Assembly: GCF_023100725.1 (NCBI RefSeq)
Contig: NZ_CP095501.1
Coordinates: 1 to 64,000, forward strand
DNA length: 64,000 bases
Direction of reading: 5' to 3'
Source: Arthrobacter antioxidans
GTDB lineage: Bacteria; Actinomycetota; Actinomycetes; Actinomycetales; Micrococcaceae
The notes below the pieces were generated by a model. That model was not told the origin of the DNA. It worked only from the letters and a program-made list of their open reading frames with translations, and did no database searches. Of the stretch, positions 25,825 through 34,263 are shown piece by piece (positions within the stretch are counted from its first letter, which is position 1; each line of letters opens with the position of its first letter). Position numbers and translations under genes: made by a program.

Positions 25825-26561
25825 CGGTGGCCCGTCCCGTCCTGTGTGGGGAGGAGATGGAACGTCATGCGGGAGCGTCCCATGGTGATCGTGGACCCGT
25901 CGGTGAGTTCGGCCTGCCCGATGACCCGTTGCCCGTTGACATAGCTGCCGTTGGTGGAGCCGAGGTCGACGGCGTAGATCCGGCCGCCCTGCGCCCGGAT
26001 CTCGAGGTGGCGCCGGGAGACCCCGGTGTCGTCGACGAGGATGTCCGCTTCCGAGGAGCGGCCCAGGACGATGGAGCCGGAATTGATCGAGTACCGCTGC
26101 CCGTCCATCTCGAGGATCGGCTGGTAGCGCGTGGGCTGGCGGCGCGGGGCGGTGGGCGCGGACGGGCCCTGGGGGCGCTGGGCGGCGGTCTGCTTCTCGA
26201 TGGAGGAATCGATCTCGAAGACGCCGGCCTTGAGCTCCGGATCGTGCTCGAAGGAGACGCGGACGGGTCCCTGGAGGCTGTAATGCTGGCTGTTCACATG
26301 CGCGATGACGACGTCGCACAGTTCTTCGGCGAGGGCGGAGCCCCACTGCTGCGCGAGCTCGAAATCGGAATCGGACAGCCGGGCGGTGAACACGTTGGGG
26401 GCGAGGGTGCGGCCCTGCGCGAGGACGAGGGACCGGTTGTCCAGTTCCTTGCGGAGGGCGCTGGCGATCTCGAGGGGCTGCACCTGGGAGCGGGCCCCGG
26501 TGGTGAAGGCTCCGCGGACCAGTTTCTCGAGTCCACGCTCCACGTTGTCGAGAATGCCCAT
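25821..26561 (-). CDS. fhaA: FHA-domain protein FhaA with DUF3662 domain
   Basis: A 246-residue cytoplasmic protein, first gene of the minus-strand envelope cluster. The N-terminal DUF3662 domain begins MGILDNVERGLEKLVRGAF and covers about 120 residues. After a Pro/Gln-rich linker the C-terminal FHA domain has GSIVLGRSSEADILV, SRRHLEI and LGSTNGSYVNG. FhaA in mycobacteria binds phosphorylated MviN and controls peptidoglycan precursor flow. A GGAGG-type site precedes ATG 26561, so the promoter lies in the gap upstream. Confidence 0.95.
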   Translation of the reverse strand: MGILDNVERGLEKLVRGAFTTGARSQVQPLEIASALRKELDNRSLVLAQGRTLAPNVFTARLSDSDFELAQQWGSALAEELCDVVIAHVNSQHYSLQGPVRVSFEHDPELKAGVFEIDSSIEKQTAAQRPQGPSAPTAPRRQPTRYQPILEMDGQRYSINSGSIVLGRSSEADILVDDTGVSRRHLEIRAQGGRIYAVDLGSTNGSYVNGQRVIGQAELTDGSTITMGRSRMTFHLLPTQDGTGHR

Positions 26562-26877
26562 CTTCCGCCTCCTCCCCCTGCCACACAGGTGTCCGGGCCC
26601 CGGTCAGCAGGGTGCTGAGGGGCGTGGCCCGGCCATGGTCATGGGAATGTCCAGCCGGGCATGTTCCATCCGATACTACTGGGAGCCTCTGCGAATGGGC
26701 TCCAAGCCGTCACGTCGAGGATTACTTTGTCCTAACGATCGTCCGCCGTCGCGGACCGTGCAGGTACGCCCGGGGGCCCGTCCTGGGGGGCGGTTTAGGT
26801 AATTGCCGCCGCGCTCCGTTATGCTTATCTCTGCTGTTCACAACACCTGCCGGTGCAGGTGTTGGAATCTCGAAATT
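26562..26877. other. Divergent gap between fhaA and tRNA-Leu
   Basis: About 316 bases that must hold the promoter of the fhaA-to-pknB cluster (minus) and of tRNA-Leu (plus). A TATGCT box at 26820-26825 may be the tRNA -10 element, but no good -35 is spaced correctly. I see no gene. Confidence 0.5.
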
Positions 26878-26960
26878 GCGCGAGTGGCGGAACGGCAGAC
26901 GCGCTGGCTTCAGGTGCCAGTATCCGAAAGGGTGTGGGGGTTCAAATCCCCCCTCGCGCA
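26878..26960 (+). tRNA. tRNA-Leu (CAG anticodon)
   Basis: An 83-base class II tRNA. The acceptor GCGCGAG pairs with CTCGCGC, the anticodon arm CTGGCTTCAGGTGCCAG exposes CAG, a variable arm follows, and the T arm is GGGGGTTCAAATCCCCC. The discriminator is A and CCA is not encoded. Confidence 0.98.
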
Positions 26961-26975
26961 CAGATGAACGACTCG

Positions 26976-27004
26976 GAAGGGCTCCCGCTCAGCGGGGGCC
27001 CTTC
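26976..27004. terminator. Hairpin between tRNA-Leu and dnaE2
   Basis: Arms GAAGGGC-CCCGC and GCGGG-GCCCTTC form a near-perfect stem with a small loop. It lies 15 bases after tRNA-Leu and 16 bases beyond the minus-strand dnaE2 stop, so it may end both transcripts. Confidence 0.7.
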
Positions 27005-27020
27005 GTCATATCCGGGCCCG

Positions 27021-30000
27021 TCAGCGGAAGTCGCGGGACTTCGTGGTCGCCTTCAGCTGCAGGACCTCGATGCGGTCCGCCACGACATTGACGATCCCCT
27101 CGGCGGACCGCTCCAGGATGCCCCTGACGATCACGCTGCCGGCCTCCCGGGCGACGCGGCGATAGCGCTGCCACACCCCCACGGAGCAGATGACGTTCAC
27201 CAGTCCCGTCTCGTCCTCCAGGTTCATGAAGGTGATCCCGCTGGCCGTCGCCGGCCGTTGCCGGTGTGTCACGACTCCCGCCACCTCGATCCGCCGGCCG
27301 GACTCGGACGTCCTGAGCTCCTGCGCCGTCAGGGCGCCGCGGCGCTTCAGCCGGGCCCGGGCGTGGCGTACGGGGTGGTCGTCAGGGGTGATGCCCGTGG
27401 ACCACAGGTCGGAGCCCACCTTGTCGATGTCCGAGAGTTCGGGCATCAGGGGAGGCTGGATGTAGACGGCCGTGCCCCTGATCTGGCCCTCGCGCTCGGT
27501 GGATGCCGGTCCGGCGTTCCAGAGTGCCTCGCGGCGGCTCAGGCCCATCGAGTCGAAGGCACCGGACGCCGCGAGGGCCTCGAGCTGGCCCGCGTTGGCA
27601 CCCGTGCGGCGCGCGAGGTCCGGCATGTCCTCGTAGGCCCCGTTGCGATCCCGCTCGGCGACGATCCTCCCGGCGAGCTTCTCCCCGACGGTGTCGACGC
27701 CGGCCAGCCCGAGCCGCACCGCGTAGTTGCCGTCGCGGCGGTGGGCTGTCGAGTCGAACGGCGTGTCCCGGTCGAAGTAGCCGACCGGGGGCTGCTCGTC
27801 CTCCGTGCAGCAGTCCGTCCCGGTGGTGCGCCCGGACGGATCATCGGCGGGCTCGTAGCCCTCGAGCGGTTCGAGGTCGGCGTGCACCCCGGAGTGCAGG
27901 ATGTCGGGCCGCAGGACCACGGCTCCGTGCCGCCGGGCGTCGGCGACGAGCGTCTGCGGTGAATAGAACCCCATCGGCTGCGCCCTCAGGAGGGCGGCGA
28001 GGAACGCCCCGGGGTAGTGCAGGCGCAGCCAGGCGCTCACGTAGACCAGCAGGGCGAAGCTGATCGAGTGGCTCTCCGCGAAGCCGAAGTTCGCGAAGGC
28101 GTGGATCTTGTTGTAGATGGTGTCCGCGACGTCGCCGGTGATCCCGTTGGCGGCCATGCCCTCGTACAGCGTGGCCCTGAGGGAGTCGATCCGCTCCTCC
28201 CCGCGCTTGGATCCCATGGCGCGGCGCAGGAGGTCGGCGTCCGCCCCGGAGCAGCCGCCCACCACCATCGCCATCTGCATGAGCTGTTCCTGGAAGAGCG
28301 GGACGCCGAGGGTCCGTTCGAGGACCGGTTCGAGGTCGGGATGGAGGTACCGGACCTCCTCCTCGCCCGTCTTCCGCTTGATGTAGGGATGGACGGCGCC
28401 ACCCTGGATGGGGCCGGGCCGCACGAGGGCCACCTCGATGACGAGGTCGTAGAACTGTCGGGGTTGCAGCCGTGGGAGCATGCCCATCTGCGCGCGGCTC
28501 TCCACCTGGAAGACCCCCACCGAGTCAGCGAAGCACAGCATGTCGTACACGCCCTGCTCCTCCTTGGGGATCGTGTGCAGCTCCCACTTCTCCCCGAAAT
28601 GCCGCTCCACGAGGTCGAAGTTGTACTGGATCGCCGCGAGGATGCCGAGACCCAGCAGATCGAACTTCACCAGCCCCATCCAGGCGCAGTCGTCCTTGTC
28701 CCACTGCAGGACCGTCCGCCCCTCCATCCTTCCATGCTCTATCGGGCATACTTCTCCCACGGGGCGATCGGTGAGCACCATGCCGCCGGAGTGGATCCCC
28801 ATGTGGCGGGGGAACGTCAGGACCTCCTGCGCCAGGCCCACCACGGACGCCGGGATGTCGTGGTCGGTGCTGGAGACGAGCCCTCCCCACCGCTCGATCT
28901 GCCGCGACCAGGCGTCCTGCTGGCCGGGACTGTGGCCGAGGGCCTTCGCCATGTCCCGGACGGCGAACTTGGGACGATAGGTGATGACGTTGGCCACCTG
29001 GGCGGCGTTGAAGCGCCCGTACTTCCGGTAGACGTACTGGATGACCTCCTCACGGCGGTCCGCGTCGAAGTCGACGTCGATGTCGGGCTCCTCGTCGCGC
29101 ATGCTCGAGAGGAAGCGCTCGAAGGGGAGCTGGTACCTGATGGAATCGACGGCGGTGATCTCCAGCAGGTAGCAGACCGCCGAGTTGGCGGCCGAGCCCC
29201 GTCCCTGGCACAGGATGCCGTTGCGGCGCGCATAGTGCACCAGGTCGTGGACGATCAGGAAGTAGCCCGGGAAGTTCTTGCTCTCGATGACGTCCAGCTC
29301 GCGTTCGATGCGGTCGCGGACGTCGGTCCGGCTCCCGTAGAGCCTGTCGGCCCCCTGCCATACGAGTTCGCGGAGATAGCTCATCTGGGTGTGGCCCTCG
29401 GGAAGGTCGATGGTCGGCAGCCCGGGCCTGACGCTGCGCAGGGTGAAGGAGAGGTCCGCGGCGATGTCCACCGTGCGCTCCACCGCCCCGGGGTAGTGCC
29501 GGAAACGCCGTGCCATCTCCGCACCGCTGCGCAGGTGGGCGGCGCCGGCCGCGGGAAGCCAGCCGTCCATCTGGTCCAGGCTCCGGCGGGCCCGGACCGC
29601 AGCCAGGGCCGAGGCGAGCCGGTGCTGCTCCGGTGTCGCGTAGTGCACGTTGTTGGTCGCCACGGTGGGCAGCCCCACGCGGGCCGCGACGGCGCTCAGG
29701 GCGTCGTTGTGCGCCGTGTCCAGGGGATTGCCCTGGTTGACGAGCTCGACGGCCACCGACTCCCGGCCGAACAGGTCGACGAGGTTCCGGAGCTCGGCCT
29801 CGGCCGCGGATTCACCCGCAGCGACGAGCGCCGAGCGGACCGCACCCTTCCGGCAGCCCGTGAGGATCATCCACTGGCCGGCGGCATGCCCTGCGAGGCG
29901 TTCGAGATCGTAGCGGGGCTTCCCCTTCTCGGCGTCCGCGTGGAGCTGGGCGTCGGTGATGGCCGTGGACAGGCGGTGGTAGCCGGCGGATCCGCGGGCG

Positions 30001-30440
30001 AGGACCAGCAGGTGCCGCCCTTCCGGGTCGGCCTCCCCGTTCTGCGGCCGGGACAGGCCGAGCGAGAGTTCCGTCCCGTACATGGTCGAGATCCCGGGGT
30101 GCTTCTCGGCGGCCTCCGCGAAGCGCACCGCGCCGTACAGCCCGTCATGGTCGGTGAGCGCCATACCGGTGAGTCCGAGCCGCTGGGCTTCCTCGGCGAG
30201 GTGCTCGGGGCTGGAGGCGCCGTCGAGGAAACTGAAGTTGGAGTGGACGTGCAGCTCCGCGTACGGCACCACGGGCCCCTCGGGGGCCGGGACCTCGGCG
30301 GGAGCCGTGTAGGGCCGGCGCTTGCGGGACCAGGCGGGGCTGTCGCCGCCGTCGGCCCCGACGGGCGGCGCGCCGGGCCGGGTGTCGGCGAGGTTCCGTT
30401 CGAAGTCCGACCACGGGATGGGGGGGTTGTTCCAGCCCAT
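27021..30440 (-). CDS. dnaE2: Error-prone DNA polymerase DnaE2
   Basis: A 1139-residue C-family polymerase used for SOS mutagenesis with ImuA'/ImuB. The N-terminal PHP domain starts AELHVHSNFSFLDGASSPEH near residue 43. The palm carries the catalytic aspartates in EPDIDVDFDADRREEVI near residue 448. HhH and OB domains follow, with GVVTHRQRPATASGITFMNL near residue 1050. The true start is ATG 30440, which shares one base with the imuB stop (TGATG). The frame continues upstream to 31991 only as a shadow over imuB. Expression is probably driven from the LexA-controlled promoter before imuA'. Confidence 0.96.
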   Translation of the reverse strand: MGWNNPPIPWSDFERNLADTRPGAPPVGADGGDSPAWSRKRRPYTAPAEVPAPEGPVVPYAELHVHSNFSFLDGASSPEHLAEEAQRLGLTGMALTDHDGLYGAVRFAEAAEKHPGISTMYGTELSLGLSRPQNGEADPEGRHLLVLARGSAGYHRLSTAITDAQLHADAEKGKPRYDLERLAGHAAGQWMILTGCRKGAVRSALVAAGESAAEAELRNLVDLFGRESVAVELVNQGNPLDTAHNDALSAVAARVGLPTVATNNVHYATPEQHRLASALAAVRARRSLDQMDGWLPAAGAAHLRSGAEMARRFRHYPGAVERTVDIAADLSFTLRSVRPGLPTIDLPEGHTQMSYLRELVWQGADRLYGSRTDVRDRIERELDVIESKNFPGYFLIVHDLVHYARRNGILCQGRGSAANSAVCYLLEITAVDSIRYQLPFERFLSSMRDEEPDIDVDFDADRREEVIQYVYRKYGRFNAAQVANVITYRPKFAVRDMAKALGHSPGQQDAWSRQIERWGGLVSSTDHDIPASVVGLAQEVLTFPRHMGIHSGGMVLTDRPVGEVCPIEHGRMEGRTVLQWDKDDCAWMGLVKFDLLGLGILAAIQYNFDLVERHFGEKWELHTIPKEEQGVYDMLCFADSVGVFQVESRAQMGMLPRLQPRQFYDLVIEVALVRPGPIQGGAVHPYIKRKTGEEEVRYLHPDLEPVLERTLGVPLFQEQLMQMAMVVGGCSGADADLLRRAMGSKRGEERIDSLRATLYEGMAANGITGDVADTIYNKIHAFANFGFAESHSISFALLVYVSAWLRLHYPGAFLAALLRAQPMGFYSPQTLVADARRHGAVVLRPDILHSGVHADLEPLEGYEPADDPSGRTTGTDCCTEDEQPPVGYFDRDTPFDSTAHRRDGNYAVRLGLAGVDTVGEKLAGRIVAERDRNGAYEDMPDLARRTGANAGQLEALAASGAFDSMGLSRREALWNAGPASTEREGQIRGTAVYIQPPLMPELSDIDKVGSDLWSTGITPDDHPVRHARARLKRRGALTAQELRTSESGRRIEVAGVVTHRQRPATASGITFMNLEDETGLVNVICSVGVWQRYRRVAREAGSVIVRGILERSAEGIVNVVADRIEVLQLKATTKSRDFR

Positions 30441-32047
30441 CAGTCGTAGCTCGCCTCGACCCACCACGCGTGGTCCTCGAGCAGCAGGAGCCAGGCCGAT
30501 CCCGAGTGGTCCACCAGCTGGAAGCGGTTGAGGACGCGCCCCGCGGGGTCCCACCAGCGTTCGTCGATCGGCCACGGGCCCGCCCAGGAGTGCACGGGCC
30601 GCCGATCGTCGTGGGGCCCGGCGCTGAAGAAGGAGGGATCGGCGGTCAGGAGACCGCGGGGGTCCACGTCCACCGGGTTGCCCCGGGAATCGACGACGAC
30701 GGCGGGCACGGGGTCGGCGAACACCGTGGCCGGTGCCGGACCGGGCAGGCGGCCCGGCCAGGGCTGCGTACGGTCCCTGGCCTTCGCCGTCGAGGACTGC
30801 TGCGGGCCGGCCGGTGCGTCTCCCCACGGGATGAAGACCCGGCGGTCCGCGAGGAGCCGGCCCCCGGCGATGATCCCGGTCAGCACGGCGCCGTGGCCCA
30901 GCATGCTCTGCACGCGGGCCAGTCCGTGGTGGATCCCCGCGTCCGGTCCCGTGCCCCACAGGCCGTCCGCGTGGTCGGCGAGGTCCTCCACGATCCCGGG
31001 CACGATGTGGACCCGCGTGATGCCGGAGGTCAGGCCGTGGTCCGAGGCGTTGGTGCCCTGGAGCTGCCAGCGCACGCGGTCCACGACGTCGTCGGCGTCG
31101 AACCAGCGCGGATGCCGCCACCGGCGCTCGGACACCTCGCCCGACTCCGTGTGCAGACGGACCTGCAGCGCCGTGCACACCAGTCCCGCCTCCCGGAGTC
31201 CGTCGACGAACTCGCCGGCCCGGGTGCGGAACGCGAAGGCCAGCTGGTCGATGCGGGCGAGGGGTGGCTCGAAATCCGCGGTGGCGTCCAGATGCGGCGG
31301 GGGTGTCCGGGCGACGACGTCCCGGTGGTCGAGTCCGCTCGCCTGGCGGTGCGCGAGGGCACCCTCGGCGCCGAAGCGGTTGCGGACGTCGGAGGCCCTG
31401 AGCGCCGCGAAATCCGCGAGGGAGCGGATGCCGAGGCGCTTGAGCAGCACGGTGAGCTTCGGCTGTTCGAGGACGTCCAGGGGGTAGCTGCCGAGGAACC
31501 AGGGCGATCCACCCTCGGGGATGACGACCAGCCGCTCGACGTCGTCGTCCAGTTCGTCGGTGGCCCGGGCGGCCTGTTCGGCGGCGAACGGGCCGTCCGC
31601 GATGCCGATCCGCAGGTCGGTGAGGCCGATGGCCGCGAGGGTCCGGAAGACCACGTCCGCGGCCCCGCGCTCGCCGCCGTAGTAGCGCGCGGGGCCCTTG
31701 ATCCTGATGGCGCACAGCCCGGGGCGGATGACCTGCACGCCGGGCATGATCGTCTCCACAGCCGCGGTCACCGGTTCGAAGGTGCGCTCGTCCAGTGACG
31801 GGTCGTACGGGAGGGACACGAGTCCGGTGCTGCGGGCCTGGGCCTCCCGGACGCGCAATCCCCTCCTCACGCCGTCCTGCCGTGCTGCGGGGGAGCAGGC
31901 GAAGACCTCCCCCCGGTCCACGAGGACGAGTGCCGTGTCGGCGGGCAGCGCATGCTCGCGCAGGGCCGCCGTGATGGGCCAGTCGGGGCACCAGAGCATC
32001 ATGGTCCGGGTGGCGGTCGCCGTCCCTGCCGGCGGTGTGGCCGTCAC
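30440..32047 (-). CDS. imuB: Y-family polymerase-like protein ImuB
   Basis: ImuB is a catalytically inactive Y-family relative that joins DnaE2 and the beta clamp in the mutasome. The 535-residue protein starts at GTG 32047 (VTATPPAG), overlapping the imuA' stop by 4 bases. The first Y-family strand reads MLWCPDWPITAALREHALP, where active polymerases have DMDAFF, so the catalytic acidic residue is missing as in other ImuB. Other recognisable parts are RGLRVREAQAR near 64, IKGPARYYGGERGAADVVF near 120, and the little-finger region to about 375. A tail of about 160 residues ends WWVEASYD. Confidence 0.93.
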   Translation of the reverse strand: MTATPPAGTATATRTMMLWCPDWPITAALREHALPADTALVLVDRGEVFACSPAARQDGVRRGLRVREAQARSTGLVSLPYDPSLDERTFEPVTAAVETIMPGVQVIRPGLCAIRIKGPARYYGGERGAADVVFRTLAAIGLTDLRIGIADGPFAAEQAARATDELDDDVERLVVIPEGGSPWFLGSYPLDVLEQPKLTVLLKRLGIRSLADFAALRASDVRNRFGAEGALAHRQASGLDHRDVVARTPPPHLDATADFEPPLARIDQLAFAFRTRAGEFVDGLREAGLVCTALQVRLHTESGEVSERRWRHPRWFDADDVVDRVRWQLQGTNASDHGLTSGITRVHIVPGIVEDLADHADGLWGTGPDAGIHHGLARVQSMLGHGAVLTGIIAGGRLLADRRVFIPWGDAPAGPQQSSTAKARDRTQPWPGRLPGPAPATVFADPVPAVVVDSRGNPVDVDPRGLLTADPSFFSAGPHDDRRPVHSWAGPWPIDERWWDPAGRVLNRFQLVDHSGSAWLLLLEDHAWWVEASYD

Positions 32048-32835
32048 GAGGACTTCATCAGCCGTGGTTCGAACAGGGTGGACGCCCCGGCGAAGGAGGG
32101 TCCGGGAGGGGCGAGGGCGGTGGGCGCCTCCGGAGAAGTGTCCTGCAGGTCCGCCAGCCCCACGTAGGCGTGGCGGAGCCGCCCTGAGGGCTGGGTCGCG
32201 GTGATCTTCAGGCGCCGGGACCGCAGGTGGCCCGAGCCCGACCCGAGGCCCCCCCACGCGCTCTCCGCCACGCCGAGGGTGGAGTCGCTCTGCTTCCAGT
32301 TGCCGAGGGTGATGAGTGCCGCTCCGCGCTGCCGGAGGCGTGCCTTGAGCCGGGCCCATTCCGTGGGCGCCAGGTGGTCCGGGGCGCGGGTCAGGATGAC
32401 GGAGACCACGTCCACGAGCGCCGCGGTGACCGTGAGCCACTGGGAGCCGGGATCGGGGACCAGGATGAGGCGGTCGAGGTTGATGCCGAAGCCCTCGGCC
32501 GCCTCCACGCTGAAGTCCGGCATGCCGATGACGCTGCACCACGCGCCGGTCGAGGAGGGGCCGGCGAGCAGGGCCATGGCCAGGGTGGTGGAGTTGCGGA
32601 CGGTGTAGGAGCCCCCCGACTGGAGGCCTCCGCCCGGCAGGATGTGCGCGAGGGCCGGAACCGTGGGCAGACGGCGGGAATCGAGGGTGGTGGCCTGCAT
32701 GCTGTTGATGCGGGCCTGGAGGTCGAGGGTGGTGTCCGGGATTCCCCGACCGCCGGTCGCCCCCGGCCGCGTTGTCCCGGCATCGGGGGAAGGCTCGTCC
32801 CTGTGGAGGGCGGAGCCGGCAGCTGGAGGCGTCAC
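32044..32835 (-). CDS. imuA': ImuA'-like mutasome accessory protein
   Basis: A 263-residue RecA-like protein, first gene of the imuA'-imuB-dnaE2 cassette. The central part has strands like a degenerate RecA core: LPTVPALAHILPGGGLQSGG near residue 55, where the loop would sit, and SVILTRAPDHL. No complete Walker A is present. Mycobacterial ImuA' helps assemble the mutasome. The start GTG 32835 lies 5 bases downstream of the -10 element of the SOS promoter, so the message may be leaderless. It overlaps imuB by 4 bases. Confidence 0.88.
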   Translation of the reverse strand: MTPPAAGSALHRDEPSPDAGTTRPGATGGRGIPDTTLDLQARINSMQATTLDSRRLPTVPALAHILPGGGLQSGGSYTVRNSTTLAMALLAGPSSTGAWCSVIGMPDFSVEAAEGFGINLDRLILVPDPGSQWLTVTAALVDVVSVILTRAPDHLAPTEWARLKARLRQRGAALITLGNWKQSDSTLGVAESAWGGLGSGSGHLRSRRLKITATQPSGRLRHAYVGLADLQDTSPEAPTALAPPGPSFAGASTLFEPRLMKSS

Positions 32836-32840
32836 TCGTC

Positions 32841-32870
32841 AATATTCGAACAGGTGTTCGAATAAGTCAA
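32841..32870 (-). promoter_or_regulatory. LexA-regulated promoter of the imuA'-imuB-dnaE2 operon
   Basis: The palindrome TCGAACAGGTGTTCGA at 32846-32861 matches the actinobacterial SOS box. On the minus strand, -35 TTGACT (32870-32865) and -10 AATATT (32846-32841) are separated by 18 bases, and the SOS box fills this spacer. LexA binding would block RNA polymerase directly. The GTG of imuA' follows 5 bases after the -10. Confidence 0.93.
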
Positions 32871-32933
32871 TCGTCGTGCCTCACTCCTGGGCCGGGGCCC
32901 AAGTGACGCATGGGACTCCGTCCCGTGCCGTGC

Positions 32934-33326
32934 TCAGGCGTCGGTCGCCTTGCGCGCGGCGTCGCGTTCCTTCACCCGCGCGGCCTCCGCACGGACGGCC
33001 GCCTGCGTGGCCCGCTCCGTGACCAGCCATGCGGGGGGGTCCTGCAGCAGGGCGGTGATCTGCTCGCTCGTCAGGGGATCCGTGAGGCCACCGCGGGCCA
33101 GTCCGCCGATGGAGATGCCGAGTTTCTGGGCGACGACGGGGCGCGGGTGCGGGCCGGTGCGGCGCAGTTCGGCGAGCCATTCCGGAGGGGTCTGCTGCAG
33201 TTCGTCGAACTCCGCACGCGTCAGCTCGGCCTCCTGGAAGTCCTGCGGGGCGGCGGGCAGGTAGATTCCCAGTTTCTTGGCCGCCGTGGCGGGCTTCAGG
33301 GTCTGGGGGGTTTTCGCGGGAGTCAT
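32934..33326 (-). CDS. DUF5997 family protein
   Basis: A 130-residue conserved actinobacterial protein. It starts MTPAKTPQTLKPATAAKKLG and contains the motif IYLPAAPQDFQEAELTRAEF and a second part KLGISIGGLARGGLTDPLTS. The C-terminus is a helical Ala/Arg/Glu-rich segment. The function is unknown. It is divergent from the LysR-like gene with 54 bases between them, and this pairing suggests shared control. Confidence 0.85.
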   Translation of the reverse strand: MTPAKTPQTLKPATAAKKLGIYLPAAPQDFQEAELTRAEFDELQQTPPEWLAELRRTGPHPRPVVAQKLGISIGGLARGGLTDPLTSEQITALLQDPPAWLVTERATQAAVRAEAARVKERDAARKATDA

Positions 33327-33380
33327 GGTCCCAGCTTAACCGTCCGCCTCGCCGTCGTCGGCAGGGGCTACTGTGATCAG

Positions 33381-34079
33381 ATGCCCGCAGACCAGCCCAG
33401 AACCCTGTCCGTCGGCTTCGTGCCGGGCGTGACGCCGGGGAAGTGGGTGGCCCGGTGGCGTGAACGGCACCCCGGGGTGGACCTCGCACTCCACCAGCAC
33501 GACGACGCCCTCACGGCGCTGCTGGACGGAATCGACGACGTCGTCTTCGTCCGCCTGCCGGTGGAGCGCACCGGGATCCACCTGATCCCCCTCTACGACG
33601 AGCAGCCCGTCGCGGTCATGGCGCGCGATAACGAACTGTCCCTCTACGACGACGTACCGCTCGGGGAACTCGAGGGGGAGTCCCTGCTGGACATCGAGGA
33701 GTGCGGCGGCCCGAAGACTGCCGTGGAGGTCGCCGCGACCGGCGCCGGAGTCGTCGTCCTGCCGATGTCCCTCGCCCGCCTGTACGCACGCAAGGACGCC
33801 GTCCACCGCCCCGTCCCGGGGCTTCCCGTGACGACCATCGGGATCGCCTGGCGTGTGGAGGACGAGTCCGACGACGTCGAGGAGTTCATCGGCATCGTGC
33901 GCGGACGCACGGCCCAGAGTTCACGGCAGCCCTCGCAGCGTGAGGCCCCGAAGAGGACCGCGTCCCAAAAGGCCGCCGCGAAGAAGGCCGCAGCCGGCGG
34001 GAATCCCCGCGAGCAGAAGGGGGCGGGGAAGCCGCGGAAGCCCGCGCGTCCTGCCGGGTCCCGCGGTAAACGGCGCTGA
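33381..34079 (+). CDS. LysR-type substrate-binding domain protein without a DNA-binding domain
   Basis: A 232-residue protein whose first 180 residues resemble the effector-binding half of a LysR regulator: LSVGFVPGVTPGKWVARWRE at the start, DDVVFVRLPVERTGIHLIPL near 55 and GAGVVVLPMSLARL near 130. There is no N-terminal helix-turn-helix. Instead a lysine-, alanine- and arginine-rich tail (QKAAAKKAAAGG and GKPRKPARPAGSRGKRR) ends the protein and could bind nucleic acid non-specifically. A TACTGT box at 33369-33374 ends 6 bases before ATG 33381, consistent with a leaderless message. Confidence 0.85.
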   Translation: MPADQPRTLSVGFVPGVTPGKWVARWRERHPGVDLALHQHDDALTALLDGIDDVVFVRLPVERTGIHLIPLYDEQPVAVMARDNELSLYDDVPLGELEGESLLDIEECGGPKTAVEVAATGAGVVVLPMSLARLYARKDAVHRPVPGLPVTTIGIAWRVEDESDDVEEFIGIVRGRTAQSSRQPSQREAPKRTASQKAAAKKAAAGGNPREQKGAGKPRKPARPAGSRGKRR

Positions 34080-34217
34080 CCTCCCCCGCGGTGGGGGCCT
34101 GCCCGGTGCGTAGTTGCGGCGCGTGTGTGGCGCAGTGACCCGCCACAGGTGCGCACCGAAGGCGATCGCGGGTCCAATCCGCTCCCTGGCCCGCGACCTG
34201 CTACCCGGACACGGAAA

Positions 34218-34246
34218 GGCCCGCCCCGCGCGATGCGGGACGGGCC
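34218..34246. terminator. Hairpin between the LysR-like gene and gntP
   Basis: A 12-bp stem, GGCCCGCCCCGC against GCGGGACGGGCC with one mismatch and a 5-base loop. It lies between two converging genes (plus-strand LysR-like, minus-strand gntP). No strong T run follows. Confidence 0.65.
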
Positions 34247-34263
34247 GGTGTTGCCGTGATGCG

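Noticed and set aside
30441..31991. Upstream extension of the dnaE2 frame
   Set aside because: It overlaps imuB entirely; the residues are not polymerase-like and the TGATG junction marks the real start.
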